Origin: Secundilactobacillus oryzae JCM 18671 | Lineage (GTDB): Bacteria; Bacillota; Bacilli; Lactobacillales; Lactobacillaceae | Assembly: GCF_000740055.1 (NCBI RefSeq) | Contig: NZ_BBJM01000002.1 | Span: forward strand, 36,140 to 100,139 | Length of the DNA stretch: 64,000 nt | Reading direction: 5' to 3' | In this document: positions 9,388 through 18,245 of the stretch, in pieces | Layout: every line of letters starts with the position of its first letter | Position numbering within the stretch: position 1 is the first letter of the stretch | Notes under the pieces: model-generated | The model's input: the letters and a program-made list of their open reading frames with translations, nothing else | Databases searched by the model: none | Told to the model about the DNA's origin: nothing | Translations under genes and position numbers: made by a program

Positions 9388-10505
9388 ACAGTCTCTTCCC
9401 CCATTGCATCAGTGAGTGTTAACGCCGCCCACTTATGTTGTTCATTCGTCAGCGATCCGCCGGTTGCTTCTTCATAAAAATGATCAAGCAAAACTAGCGG
9501 GTCCAAATTGGGATCCACTCGCGATTGCTGTTCGGCAATTTCAATACCATTTTGGCGATCGATGCTGATAATGGACGGGTAAATTTTTCGTAACCGCGCC
9601 ATAACATCAGTGATTTGCTGAGTATCCGCCAAACTAATGGCGATAAAATTATCCCGATTGACAGTTTCGTAATACTTCGGATCTATCAACGTTTCGAAGG
9701 ATTCCGTCAGGACCTGAATGTCCTTCACTGGGGTAATCGTTTTAAACGCTGTACTCATTTCCGCTGTATCAACAATCCAAACGCCCTTTTGCTGATTAGC
9801 CTCTGATAACGAAAACTTAACCGGTGAACCACTGTATTTCACCTTTTCAGCATGCAAGGCGTCCTTACCATGCAAATGACCAAGCGCCACATAGTCAAAA
9901 GCCGACAAGCTATCGACTGCAATGGCGTCTAAGCCGCCGACTTCGACACTCGTTTCCGAATCCACGTGTTCACTTCCAGCAGCAAAGAAATGTGCCACTA
10001 AAACGTGCTTTTTGCTTGGATCAAATTGCTGCTGCATTTCAGTCACTAAACGGTTCATGGCTTGCTGAACATTTTGAATGGCGTCGTCTTCAAAGAAATG
10101 ACGCACCTGGAAAGGTTCGAAATAAGGTAGTAAGAAGAACTGTGTGTCATCTAATTCTACGGGTTTCATGGCTTGTGCTACTGTCGTGTGCAAATAAAAT
10201 TGGGTCGCTTCGTACCAGTGACTACCACTTCCCAACCGAGTAGCGCTATCGTGGTTCCCGCTAATGGCTAAAATTGGATAGTGATGGGTCAAATTTAAGT
10301 CACGAATCATGTCATCTAGCTCGTTAACGGACAGTTCACTGGCAACTTTACGATCGTATAAATCACCGGCAATCACGACGGCATCGACGTGTTCCTCATC
10401 TGCAATGGCTAAAATTTGTTGATAAGCATCCCGTTGCTCCTCAACCAAATCAAATCCGTGTAATTTTTTGCCAATGTGCCAATCAGCTGTGTGTAGAAAA
10501 CGCAT
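9384..10505 (-). CDS. sbcD: Exonuclease subunit SbcD (Mre11-like nuclease)
   Basis: A 373-residue metallophosphoesterase. The five motifs are seen in order: TADWHIG at the N-terminus, AGDLYDRK, SGNHD, AHFF and GHLHG. The start is MRFLHTADWH at 10505 behind AAGGAGG; a longer frame has no ribosome site. It is co-transcribed with sbcC. Confidence 0.96.
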   Translation of the reverse strand: MRFLHTADWHIGKKLHGFDLVEEQRDAYQQILAIADEEHVDAVVIAGDLYDRKVASELSVNELDDMIRDLNLTHHYPILAISGNHDSATRLGSGSHWYEATQFYLHTTVAQAMKPVELDDTQFFLLPYFEPFQVRHFFEDDAIQNVQQAMNRLVTEMQQQFDPSKKHVLVAHFFAAGSEHVDSETSVEVGGLDAIAVDSLSAFDYVALGHLHGKDALHAEKVKYSGSPVKFSLSEANQQKGVWIVDTAEMSTAFKTITPVKDIQVLTESFETLIDPKYYETVNRDNFIAISLADTQQITDVMARLRKIYPSIISIDRQNGIEIAEQQSRVDPNLDPLVLLDHFYEEATGGSLTNEQHKWAALTLTDAMGEETV

Positions 10506-10765
10506 GGTGATCCTCCTTTTTGTCTCGTTCAATTTTATTGATATCAATTGTAACTTTAATTACGGTTTCTGGAAAACTTTTCTGGGCATCACGCCACTAT
10601 TAAAGGAAAAAATTTGCTCATTAATAGTGTTTCATGTATCATGTTCTCATATTGTTTTAAACTTTTTTAACTTTTTAATGCTAGATATATCAACGGATTC
10701 ATCAGATAAAGTTAGAAAATGCTTCATATTGAATAATAAAATTAGTACGAAAGGGACTTTAGGCT

Positions 10766-12175
10766 ATGCAAAGAAAACTAAGCGCAAGACAGATGCAAAT
10801 GATCGCCCTCGGTGGAACAATTGGTGTGGGACTCTTCATGGGGTCCACCTCCACCATCAAGTGGACCGGTCCCTCCGTCCTAATCGCGTACGGAATCGCT
10901 GGTATTTTTCTCTACTTCATTATGCGGGCCCTCGGTGAGATGTTATACGTTGATCCGGATACTGGTTCATTTTCGAAATTTGCGACTGAATATATGCACC
11001 CGGTTTTCGGTTATTTGACTGCCTGGAGTAATATCTTCCAATTTATCGTCGTCGGCATGAGTGAAATGATTGCCATTGGTGGTTATATGGAATTCTGGTG
11101 GCCTGGACTTCCAGATTGGATTCCCGGTTTGATTGCCATTCTGTTCCTCAGCCTTGCCAACCTAATTTCCGTCAAGATGTTCGGAGAGTTGGAATTTTGG
11201 TTCTCACTCATCAAGGTTGTCACAATCATCCTAATGATTGTGGCCGGCTTGGGCCTCATCATTTTTGGGATCGGCAATCACATGCATCCAATCGGAATCA
11301 GCAACATGTGGACAAACGGTGGCTTCTTCACCGGTGGTGTCAAAGGCTTCATTTTCGCCCTCTCCATTGTTCTTGCGTCATATCAAGGGATTGAGTTAAT
11401 TGGGGTTACAGCTGGTGAAGCTGAAAATCCTCGTCATACCCTTGTTAAGGCCATCCAATCAACGGTTGCCCGAATTTTAATTTTCTACATTGGTGCCATC
11501 TTCGTGATTGTTTCAATCTACCCTTGGAATAAACTTGATGCACTAGGTTCACCATTCGTTGAAACGTTTGCCAAAATTGGAATTACCGCCGCAGCTTCAA
11601 TCATTAACTTCGTGGTGGTGACGGCTGCCCTCTCTGGTTCAAACTCTGGTATTTACAGTGCCAGCCGCATGGCCTTTACCTTGGCTAACCGGGGCGAATT
11701 ACCAAAGGGATTTTTAAAGCTAAACCGCCACGGTGTCCCTTATTGGTCAGTTATCGCCATTTCGTTGGGAATTTTTCTTGGTGTGGTCCTTAACTTCTTG
11801 ATTCCAATTTTCTGGCCAGACGCTAGCAACATTTTCGTGCTGGTTTACAGTTCAAGTGTCCTGCCTGGTATGATTCCTTGGTTCGTGATTTTGATTAGCG
11901 AAATTCGGTTCCGAAAGGTCCATCAAGATAAAATGGGTGATCACCCATTCAAGATGCCGTTTGCGCCCGTTTCAAACTACATCACCATCTTCTTCCTGGT
12001 TCTCACCTTACTATTCATGTTCGTGAACCCAGAAACTCGAGTTTCTATTATTGTGGGTGTAATCTTCCTGGCAATTATGACCATTCTCTACTTCGTTAAG
12101 TTCCATGGTAATGAAGAAGAGGCGATTGCCAAATCAAAACAAGGCGAAGAAGCCGTTAAAAACGATAAATTTTAA
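10766..12175 (+). CDS. Amino acid permease (APC superfamily, AAT family)
   Basis: A 469-residue integral membrane protein with about 12 hydrophobic segments. It has the APC N-terminal signature GGTIGVGLFMGS (residues about 15-26) and the AAT-type ELIGVTAGEAENPRHTLVKAI segment split around residue 215. It should be a proton-coupled amino-acid importer; the substrate cannot be told from sequence. The 260-nt upstream gap carries its leader with AAAGGGA about 15 nt before the ATG. A strong hairpin terminator follows, so it is monocistronic. Confidence 0.9.
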   Translation: MQRKLSARQMQMIALGGTIGVGLFMGSTSTIKWTGPSVLIAYGIAGIFLYFIMRALGEMLYVDPDTGSFSKFATEYMHPVFGYLTAWSNIFQFIVVGMSEMIAIGGYMEFWWPGLPDWIPGLIAILFLSLANLISVKMFGELEFWFSLIKVVTIILMIVAGLGLIIFGIGNHMHPIGISNMWTNGGFFTGGVKGFIFALSIVLASYQGIELIGVTAGEAENPRHTLVKAIQSTVARILIFYIGAIFVIVSIYPWNKLDALGSPFVETFAKIGITAAASIINFVVVTAALSGSNSGIYSASRMAFTLANRGELPKGFLKLNRHGVPYWSVIAISLGIFLGVVLNFLIPIFWPDASNIFVLVYSSSVLPGMIPWFVILISEIRFRKVHQDKMGDHPFKMPFAPVSNYITIFFLVLTLLFMFVNPETRVSIIVGVIFLAIMTILYFVKFHGNEEEAIAKSKQGEEAVKNDKF

Positions 12176-12180
12176 TCACA

Positions 12181-12209
12181 AAGAATCGCCATAATGGCGG
12201 TTCTTTTTT
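12181..12209 (+). terminator. Terminator after amino acid permease
   Basis: Stem AGAATCGCCA/TGGCGGTTCT with short loop followed by TTTTTT. Confidence 0.85.
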
Positions 12210-12246
12210 AGATTTTAATTGTGAAAAACATTGCAAATATTAAAAC

Positions 12247-12275
12247 TTGATTTGTCAATTTAAGACTCCTATAGT
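12247..12275 (+). promoter_or_regulatory. Promoter of NAD(P)-binding protein gene
   Basis: TTGATT at 12247-12252 and TATAGT at 12270-12275 with a 17-nt spacer, about 38 nt before the start codon. Confidence 0.65.
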
Positions 12276-12312
12276 AGGGGTGTAGCAGAAAATATGCATA
12301 GGAGGTTTTCTC

Positions 12313-12948
12313 ATGACACAAGTTTTGGTTTTAGGTGCAAACGGCCAAATCGCCAAGTTGGCAGAAGAACGTTTCTTCGCTGACAGCGATGTCTCAGTCC
12401 GTTTGTTTCTAAGAAACGCTTCACGTTTGGGTGATCTTGGCAATAAAGCTGAGGTCATCGAAGGTGATGTCACTGATGAAGCAGCTTTAGCAAAAGCCGT
12501 TCATGGCTCTGATGTTGTTTATGCCAACCTTTCGGGGAGTAACATTGAGGCACAAGCCAAGTTGGTCGTGAACGCCTTGCATACCGAGCACGTCACCCGT
12601 CTTATTTGGATTTCGACACTCGGCATCTACGATGAAGTGCCTGGTAAATTTGGTAAATGGAACAATCAAACCCTTGGAAGTTACATTACCAACTACGCCG
12701 CAGCTGCAAAAGTTCTAGAGGAATCTGATCTCGATTACACCATTATTCGTCCTGCTTGGTTAACCAACAAGGATGAAATTGATTACGAGACGACCCAAAA
12801 AGGCGAAACCTTCAAGGGTACAGAGGTCTCCAGAAAAAGCGTCGCGGACTTCGTTTATCAACTCGTTAAGGATCCGACCAAGGAAATTGGCCATTCTGTT
12901 GGGTTGAATAAACCGAATACCGACGGCGACAAACCTGCTTGGTACTAG
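12313..12948 (+). CDS. NAD(P)-binding Rossmann-fold protein (NmrA/SDR-like)
   Basis: A 211-residue atypical short-chain dehydrogenase fold. The nucleotide-binding GANGQIAK is at residues 8-15, a GDV near residue 55 and a WISTLGIYDE strand near 98. It resembles YwnB/NmrA-type oxidoreductases annotated as NAD(P)H-binding proteins. The substrate is unknown. AGGAGG precedes the ATG, and it forms its own transcription unit ending in the hairpin at 13019-13049. Confidence 0.85.
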   Translation: MTQVLVLGANGQIAKLAEERFFADSDVSVRLFLRNASRLGDLGNKAEVIEGDVTDEAALAKAVHGSDVVYANLSGSNIEAQAKLVVNALHTEHVTRLIWISTLGIYDEVPGKFGKWNNQTLGSYITNYAAAAKVLEESDLDYTIIRPAWLTNKDEIDYETTQKGETFKGTEVSRKSVADFVYQLVKDPTKEIGHSVGLNKPNTDGDKPAWY

Positions 12949-13018
12949 TCCCCTACCCCTAATCATTTAGCAACATTCTAATTCATACCCGTCCCCCTAC
13001 AACGCGGTATGCCCTAAG

Positions 13019-13049
13019 CGATTCAGCGTAACTGCTGAATCGTTTTTTT
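13019..13049 (+). terminator. Terminator after NAD(P)-binding protein gene
   Basis: Stem CGATTCAGC/GCTGAATCG with a 6-nt loop and seven T. Confidence 0.85.
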
Positions 13050-13153
13050 ATTTCCGTTTTCTACAATCCAGTCACAATTTCGTGACAATCCAACTTTCGG
13101 CTGCAATTCATGGCAAAATAGGAATCAATCAATCATTTAAGGAGATTACTCAC

Positions 13154-14326
13154 ATGCTTAATTTGAAAAAAATGACGCTGGCCTTCGTCACGGCTGTTGC
13201 GCTCACAGGCTTTGCAGGTGGTACAGCCCAGGACGCTAGTGCTTCGGCTTATTCAACGGTCTCATCCACTTCGATGACTAAGACTGCTTACCATAAGAAG
13301 AGCACGAGCGGTGCTGTCTATAATGCTAGCCACACCAAAGTGGTCGCAAAGCTCAAGTCTTACCCCAACACCACTTGGTACGCAACGAAGAAAGTTACTT
13401 TGAAGCATAACGGCAAAAAGGCCGTTTACTACAAGGTTAAAAATGGCGCTGGCACTAAGTCCGGAATTGTTTGGCACAAATACGTCGTCAAAGGTGCAGC
13501 ACCCTTTGGTTTAAAATACGCAAAAGCAGCTGTAGCTTACGACGCTGATTCAAATAAAACGGTTTGGTCCAAGAACGGTAATACCGCTCGTCCAATTGCT
13601 TCAGTTTCCAAAATCATGACCCTTTATCTCGTTCAGGAAAAGGCTGCTGGATCAAGTGGTTCATGGAGCTCAAAAGTGAACACATCATACTCAGGTTTGA
13701 AGCGAATGGGACTAGACAGTGCTTGTGGTGGTTTCCGATTCACCAAGAATTCCTACACGGTTAAGCAACTTTTCGACGCTGCCTTAATTGATTCTTCAAA
13801 CAACGCTGCTATCGCATTAGGCCAATGGGTCGCTGGTGGCTCAACACCAACCGCCAACAAAAAATTCATCACGATGATGAACAGCCAAGCTGACGAATGG
13901 GGCTTGAAGCACACCAACTTCGTTTCCTCATCCGGCTTGGAACAATCTGACTTAAGAACCTTTGGCTACTCAATCGGCGGTAGCGATGCCAACATGGTCT
14001 CCGCTAATGACGTTGCCATCATCGCTGACCATTTGATTACAGACTTCCCTAGTACGTTGACGACGGCGAAGGTCAAATCCATGACGTTAAGCGGTCAAAC
14101 GCTATACAACTACAACAATATGTTGCCAGGTCGGAAATACTACTCGGCTTCTCTTAACGTGGATGGCTTAAAGACGGGATACACGCCCAAAGCCGGTTAC
14201 TGTTTCGTAGGTACTGGTCAAAAATCTGGCCATAACCGCATTATCACGGTCGTCTTGCATGATGAAAACGAGTTTACTGAAACTAAATCCATCATGAACA
14301 TGGCTTACAACAAAAACTTGCTATAG
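13154..14326 (+). CDS. Serine-type D-Ala-D-Ala carboxypeptidase (DacA/PBP5 family)
   Basis: A 390-residue exported low-molecular-weight penicillin-binding protein that trims the terminal D-Ala from peptidoglycan stems. A signal peptide ends near residue 30 (cleavage near AQDASA). Residues about 44-113 form a Lys/Tyr-rich SH3/GW-like wall-binding domain. The catalytic domain shows Ser150-x-x-Lys153, Ser215-x-Asn217 and Lys340-Thr-Gly. Start at 13154 is chosen because GGAG precedes it and it opens the signal peptide. Domain order is unusual next to classical PBP5 (extra domain in front, none after) but is common in lactobacilli. Confidence 0.92.
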   Translation: MLNLKKMTLAFVTAVALTGFAGGTAQDASASAYSTVSSTSMTKTAYHKKSTSGAVYNASHTKVVAKLKSYPNTTWYATKKVTLKHNGKKAVYYKVKNGAGTKSGIVWHKYVVKGAAPFGLKYAKAAVAYDADSNKTVWSKNGNTARPIASVSKIMTLYLVQEKAAGSSGSWSSKVNTSYSGLKRMGLDSACGGFRFTKNSYTVKQLFDAALIDSSNNAAIALGQWVAGGSTPTANKKFITMMNSQADEWGLKHTNFVSSSGLEQSDLRTFGYSIGGSDANMVSANDVAIIADHLITDFPSTLTTAKVKSMTLSGQTLYNYNNMLPGRKYYSASLNVDGLKTGYTPKAGYCFVGTGQKSGHNRIITVVLHDENEFTETKSIMNMAYNKNLL

Positions 14327-14336
14327 GAACAAATAA

Positions 14337-14373
14337 AGACGTCTCATCCATAAAGGATGAGACGCCTTTTTTT
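14337..14373. terminator. Bidirectional terminator between dacA-like gene and luxS
   Basis: Perfect stem GACGTCTCATCC/GGATGAGACG with T run after it on the plus strand; the convergent luxS ends 10 nt beyond, so it may serve both strands. Confidence 0.85.
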
Positions 14374-14382
14374 GTAACCTTA

Positions 14383-14862
14383 TTAGATAACGTGACGTTC
14401 AAATGGCTTGTCACTGATTCCTTCATCAAGAATCTTCTTGCTCCATTCTTTAGCGGAAAAGAGTGAGTGGTCGCGGTAGTTTCCACAGCTCGTGATATCT
14501 GTACCAGGAACATCTTCCCACTTAACCACGTTGGCAATTTCTTCAAGTGAACTCTTGAGGGCCCTGGCAACTTCGGTCGTGGTGTGTTCACCCCACATGA
14601 TTAAATGGAAACCAGTCCGACAACCAAATGGTGAACAGTCAATCACACCGTCCATGCGGTCACGGAGCAATCCGGCAAGCAAGTGTTCAATCGTGTGTAA
14701 ACCGGCCGTTGGAATCGCATTTTCGTTAGGTTGAACTAAACGCAAATCAAAGTTCGTGATGGCATCACCCTTGGGTCCGTTTTCCTCAGTGATGAGGCGA
14801 ACGTATGGTGCTTTAACCTTAGTATGATCCAGTTGAAAACTTTCTACTTCTGTCTTTGGCAT
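14383..14862 (-). CDS. luxS: S-ribosylhomocysteine lyase (AI-2 synthesis)
   Basis: A 159-residue metalloenzyme splitting S-ribosylhomocysteine into homocysteine and DPD, the AI-2 precursor, in the activated methyl cycle. Metal ligands His56 and His60 (HTIEH) and Cys126 ([10 protein letters not shown]), and catalytic Cys81 (SPFGCRTGF), are present. Start is MPKTEVES behind AAAGGTGAT; the in-frame upstream GTG overlaps the ribosome site. It is monocistronic with its own promoter and an attenuator-like hairpin in the leader. Confidence 0.96.
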   Translation of the reverse strand: MPKTEVESFQLDHTKVKAPYVRLITEENGPKGDAITNFDLRLVQPNENAIPTAGLHTIEHLLAGLLRDRMDGVIDCSPFGCRTGFHLIMWGEHTTTEVARALKSSLEEIANVVKWEDVPGTDITSCGNYRDHSLFSAKEWSKKILDEGISDKPFERHVI

Positions 14863-14906
14863 ATTATTTATCACCTTTCTGTCTTATGTTTCACTTTAAA
14901 AGGCAC

Positions 14907-14936
14907 TCGTTCCCTGTCACGCAAGGGGCGAATGCC
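14907..14936 (-). promoter_or_regulatory. Attenuator-like hairpin in luxS leader
   Basis: On the minus strand GGCATTCG...CGAGTGCC forms an 8-bp stem extended by CCC/GGG and followed by TTTT, between the luxS promoter and its start codon. Its base sequence closely matches the terminator of the Met T-box at 1227-1275 (GCATTCG/CGAGTGC), but no T-box core is present. Confidence 0.55.
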
Positions 14937-14987
14937 AAAATCGGATAACCTCTTCAGTCGTACAATTATTAATCAGATGCTATTTTT

Positions 14988-15016
14988 AGTATAGTAACCG
15001 CAAAACTAAATGTCAA
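14988..15016 (-). promoter_or_regulatory. luxS promoter
   Basis: Perfect TTGACA (15011-15016) and TATACT (14988-14993) with a 17-nt spacer on the minus strand, giving a leader of about 120 nt. The -35 lies just outside the end of the upstream acetyltransferase gene. Confidence 0.8.
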
Positions 15017-15018
15017 TT

Positions 15019-15516
15019 TTAGCCGGCATCGGCTAAGCGAATGTCACGGATGTACCAAGTGTCACAGCCTGGATGCGGGTCCTGCGGTAAAGGTGCTTTT
15101 AACCGTTCGAACTGGTACTTTTGATAAAGCTGGTTAGCGACTGGTAACCGGCTGTCCGTTACAATATAAATCCGTTCATAGCCATCCTGAAGCGCGTAGT
15201 CCATTGCCTGCTTCATCAGCTGTTTGGAAAGACCGTGACCGCGAGCTGATTTATCAATGTATAACTTTTGAAGTTCACAAATACCAGCTTCCCAATCCAA
15301 AGGACCGATACCAACACCTCCCACAACTTCATCTTGCTCATTCACGGCTACCCAATAGGCGCCGTGCGCCAGTTTTTCATAGTAACTAGCTAACTCATCA
15401 AGCTGCGGGTCAAAATAAGCCGTCCCAGGTTTATCCAACTGAGCATCCCTGAGGCTTTCTTGTAAGATTCGTTTCATGGGCTGGTTATCCCGTGACTCCA
15501 TTTTTCGAATGCGCAT
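15019..15516 (-). CDS. GNAT family N-acetyltransferase
   Basis: A 165-residue acetyl-CoA-dependent acetyltransferase. The acetyl-CoA loop RGHGLSKQL lies near residue 106, preceded by the ELQKLYIDKSA strand, and a NQLYQKYQFERL motif follows. The start is MRIRKMESRD at 15516 after AGAGAAGTG; a longer frame exists. The substrate cannot be inferred. It lies in line with MarR (15610-16011), 93 nt downstream of it, and could share its transcript. Confidence 0.85.
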   Translation of the reverse strand: MRIRKMESRDNQPMKRILQESLRDAQLDKPGTAYFDPQLDELASYYEKLAHGAYWVAVNEQDEVVGGVGIGPLDWEAGICELQKLYIDKSARGHGLSKQLMKQAMDYALQDGYERIYIVTDSRLPVANQLYQKYQFERLKAPLPQDPHPGCDTWYIRDIRLADAG

Positions 15517-15609
15517 CGCGTCACTTCTCTCATCGTTTTTTAATGATTCTACCAACATCTGACAGGGAAGTCAAAAAAACTCGTGATTAGGTTCAATCAG
15601 GAGTTAGTC

Positions 15610-16011
15610 TTATTTATCTTCCAAAACATCATCCAGTTGATGGCGAATTTCATCATACTTCTCTGGAAACGCCGCAAATATTTGTTTGTACACATTTTTT
15701 CCTGCCGGTGTTAAGCCAATAATTCTTAACCGGCGATTACCACTCACGGTATGCTCCGTAATCATTTTTTGCTTAAGCATACTTGAAATCTTAGTAGACA
15801 CGTATGAATTTTGCATCCCCGTTTTCTTAGCCAAACTCGAAGCCGTCATCGCCCCTTCAGTTGCGAGTTCACAAATAATGGCAAGATCGTTAAGCGAAAG
15901 ATTCTGCTCATCCAAGAAATGGGTCGAAAACGCAGAAACTACGCGTCTAAGATTGATTAATTGCTGAATCCCGTCATGAATTTGTATTTCAGTCGAATCT
16001 TGAGATGCCAT
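15610..16011 (-). CDS. MarR family transcriptional regulator
   Basis: A 133-residue protein with a winged helix at about residues 40-105 (ICELATEGAMTASSLAKKT, then a GNRRLRIIGLT wing). GGAGGT is placed 8 nt before the ATG. It sits upstream of the acetyltransferase gene on the same strand and may regulate itself and that gene (inference). No ligand is apparent. Confidence 0.85.
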   Translation of the reverse strand: MASQDSTEIQIHDGIQQLINLRRVVSAFSTHFLDEQNLSLNDLAIICELATEGAMTASSLAKKTGMQNSYVSTKISSMLKQKMITEHTVSGNRRLRIIGLTPAGKNVYKQIFAAFPEKYDEIRHQLDDVLEDK

Positions 16012-16233
16012 CCAAGTACCTCCCCAGGTAGTTGAAATTCATTAGCGGACAATTTACTCGCTTTTTGTCGGAATTTCTTTCTTATTTAATCATATTAAAA
16101 AGGTTAATGAAAAATCAGTAAACAACCTTAACAATTTATTTTAGACTTTTTTCCGTCATTTTCCTTAATCATGGTTTGATTCCAAACATTATGCTAGTAT
16201 TAGGCTAATAAGGGACCTTTGGAGGGCAAGCTT

Positions 16234-16608
16234 ATGAAATACTACCGCATCAATTTCAACAACAAAATTACCGATGAAACGGTAACGATTCGGTATAAGG
16301 TAATTTTAGAGGAGCCGGAAGAACAAAAGAGTATCATGCAATTTGGGAGTGCTACGTTTCAAATATTATCCGCACCAGACAACTACTTCTTGATGGGGCA
16401 GGCAGCCTTACAGATTATTCGCATGATTAATCTAGGCATGGATGATAGCTATTGTCTTACTCACGTTACATTTGCATCAAGTCAAAACCAAGATATTTTA
16501 AAAGTCCCAAAACGGGCGGCAGTTGAATCCGCTATTCGTGAAACTAATTTAGATCCGAATGCACCATTACCGGCAATTGATATTGTGAAACAGAATTTAA
16601 TCGGCTGA
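16234..16608 (+). CDS. Hypothetical protein (124 aa)
   Basis: No family recognised. It is an acidic-to-neutral soluble protein with no signal peptide or membrane segment, beginning MKYYRINFNN and having an alternating beta pattern in its first 60 residues. GGAGGG lies 9 nt before the chosen ATG; an upstream GTG-type start is less likely. It is a single gene divergent from MarR and ends at a shared terminator. Confidence 0.7.
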   Translation: MKYYRINFNNKITDETVTIRYKVILEEPEEQKSIMQFGSATFQILSAPDNYFLMGQAALQIIRMINLGMDDSYCLTHVTFASSQNQDILKVPKRAAVESAIRETNLDPNAPLPAIDIVKQNLIG

Positions 16609-16612
16609 CTAA

Positions 16613-16643
16613 AAAGGCGTCCGAAATTTAATTCGGACGCCTT
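16613..16643. terminator. Bidirectional terminator
   Basis: Perfect stem AAAGGCGTCCGAA/TTCGGACGCCTTT between convergent genes, A-rich on one side and T-rich on the other. Confidence 0.85.
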
Positions 16644-16647
16644 TCGT

Positions 16648-17355
16648 TTATTTAAAAGTAATACTTGGCTGTTCAATCGTCACAATCTGAGTTTCGATGT
16701 CTCCACCCAGGTACTGTTGAATACTGTCAGTGAGCTCCTTAAGGACTCGTTTGTGGTCCTCACGCCATTCTGGCTTTAGACACTCCACGTACATAAGGAA
16801 GTTAGTAGAATCCTCTGTTGCCTCTGAAATTTGTGAATCACGCCATGCCCAGCAACGACTCGTTACTTTAGCTTCATCACGATAAATAACTTCGCCTGCC
16901 AAAGCTGGTTCATTGTCGTCCTCACCAATTGCGGTAAAGGGTTCGCCCCCCTCAGCAACGGTCAGCTGCATGTCTCCCACAATTTTGTCTTCGTCCAAAC
17001 AGCCAACTGGGAAGCCGTACTTCAATGAAATGACGTTGTACAAATCCACAATCGGATCGATGCTAGGAACAGGATTCCCCTTCTTGGCCCGTTTCAGCAA
17101 ATTTTCAACCGCGAATCGCGCCCCCTTCTTCGTTTTAAACTTCGAAAAGGCTTCTCGCCATTCATGAATGAAGGGATTTTTGCTAATTGGCTCGTACGGA
17201 ATTAAGTCTTCCACCTGGTCATTTGCTTCTCGCAACAAGTTTGCAGGCACTTGGCCGTGATCGTGATTGTCGATGCCCCGCACCGTAATCACCGCAACTT
17301 GAACATCCGGAAATAGTTCCCAAAAGGGTTTTGTAATTGTAAATTGATGTAACAT
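16648..17355 (-). CDS. B3/B4 domain-containing protein (PheT-like tRNA editing fold)
   Basis: A 235-residue stand-alone B3/B4 domain, the fold of the editing module of phenylalanyl-tRNA synthetase beta. Typical segments are the middle VDLYNVISLKYGFPVG, the GEVIYRDEAKVTSRCWAWRDS strand pair (quoted in part) and the late TNFLMYVECL strand. Free-standing versions are common in Firmicutes and are suspected to act on mischarged tRNA or nucleic acid; no function is proven here. The start MLHQFTITK at 17355 is chosen over an upstream frame start. Confidence 0.82.
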   Translation of the reverse strand: MLHQFTITKPFWELFPDVQVAVITVRGIDNHDHGQVPANLLREANDQVEDLIPYEPISKNPFIHEWREAFSKFKTKKGARFAVENLLKRAKKGNPVPSIDPIVDLYNVISLKYGFPVGCLDEDKIVGDMQLTVAEGGEPFTAIGEDDNEPALAGEVIYRDEAKVTSRCWAWRDSQISEATEDSTNFLMYVECLKPEWREDHKRVLKELTDSIQQYLGGDIETQIVTIEQPSITFK

Positions 17356-17421
17356 CGTCTTCACTCCCAACGTTTAATTAATTTCAGTATAGGCTAGGTT
17401 GGAAGCGATACCAATAAGGTT

Positions 17422-18078
17422 TTAAATTTTCGCTAGTGTGGCCAGCCATTTTTTAGTCAGCTCATCGTCTTGTTTCTCACGAACGTACCCAATTGGAGTA
17501 AATAGCCCGCGGACCTTCGTCCAGTCCAACTGGTCTTCGGTTAGAAAGCTAGTCTGCAGCTGTCTAATCTGTTCAGTCGTTACGCCTGCCAAACGTTTCG
17601 TATCCGTTTTAAAGGTATCAATAAAGAAGTTAACAGCCAATTGCTCGGCTACCATCGTGTCTATTTGGTCCGAATTGACTTCATCCGTCACAATCAGCCG
17701 ATCGCTCAGTGGTACAGCGGGAATTTCCCGAACAATAAAACGCTGTAATGCCATCCAATTATCGCTAATCACCATGTAAAACTGCCAAGGCAACCGAATA
17801 TTAATCCGCTGAAAAGTCGATTTAGTAATTTGCTGAATCAACCAGGGCTGTGCTGAAATGGCCTGCGCAGTTTCTAACCACACCATCAAGTAACGCTGTA
17901 GCGCTTCCTGCTTAACCTGGGAAAGCTGCTTGCTTTGGGTGAGTCGATAGCGCCCCACCACAAAAGCCTCTAAATCCGTTGACTCAATCGATTGGCCAGT
18001 CTTCTTTTGCTTATGACGCAGCTTATTTTTAATTTTCTTTTGGGAACTTGAGCCCGCAAATTGTCCCTGCTTAACCAA
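17422..18078 (-). CDS. Hypothetical protein (about 218 aa)
   Basis: Not recognised. The N-terminus is strongly basic (KKIKNKLRHKQKKTG near residues 15-30) and the rest is a mixed alpha-rich soluble domain. The best start is a TTG at 18078 with AAGGTGA 6 nt upstream; a GTG at 18087 overlaps that ribosome site. It stands alone, divergent from ribokinase. The basic head could bind nucleic acid (speculation). Confidence 0.65.
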   Translation of the reverse strand: MVKQGQFAGSSSQKKIKNKLRHKQKKTGQSIESTDLEAFVVGRYRLTQSKQLSQVKQEALQRYLMVWLETAQAISAQPWLIQQITKSTFQRINIRLPWQFYMVISDNWMALQRFIVREIPAVPLSDRLIVTDEVNSDQIDTMVAEQLAVNFFIDTFKTDTKRLAGVTTEQIRQLQTSFLTEDQLDWTKVRGLFTPIGYVREKQDDELTKKWLATLAKI

Positions 18079-18245
18079 TTCAATCACCTTTTTCCAATTT
18101 GTTGGAACCCCAGTTTAACACAGGACCCGTGCCGCCTCAATTTTGGCGAAACACAATTGGAACTTTTCGATTCTGTACATCGTCGCTCGAAATTGGTTTA
18201 TACTATTCTGTAAGCGCAACCATAAATTAATTTGGAGTGAAGATA

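Noticed and set aside
16648..17355. Phenylalanyl-tRNA synthetase beta fragment
   Set aside because: It is a complete stand-alone B3/B4 protein with its own start and stop, not a broken pheT; no B1, B5 or core domains flank it.
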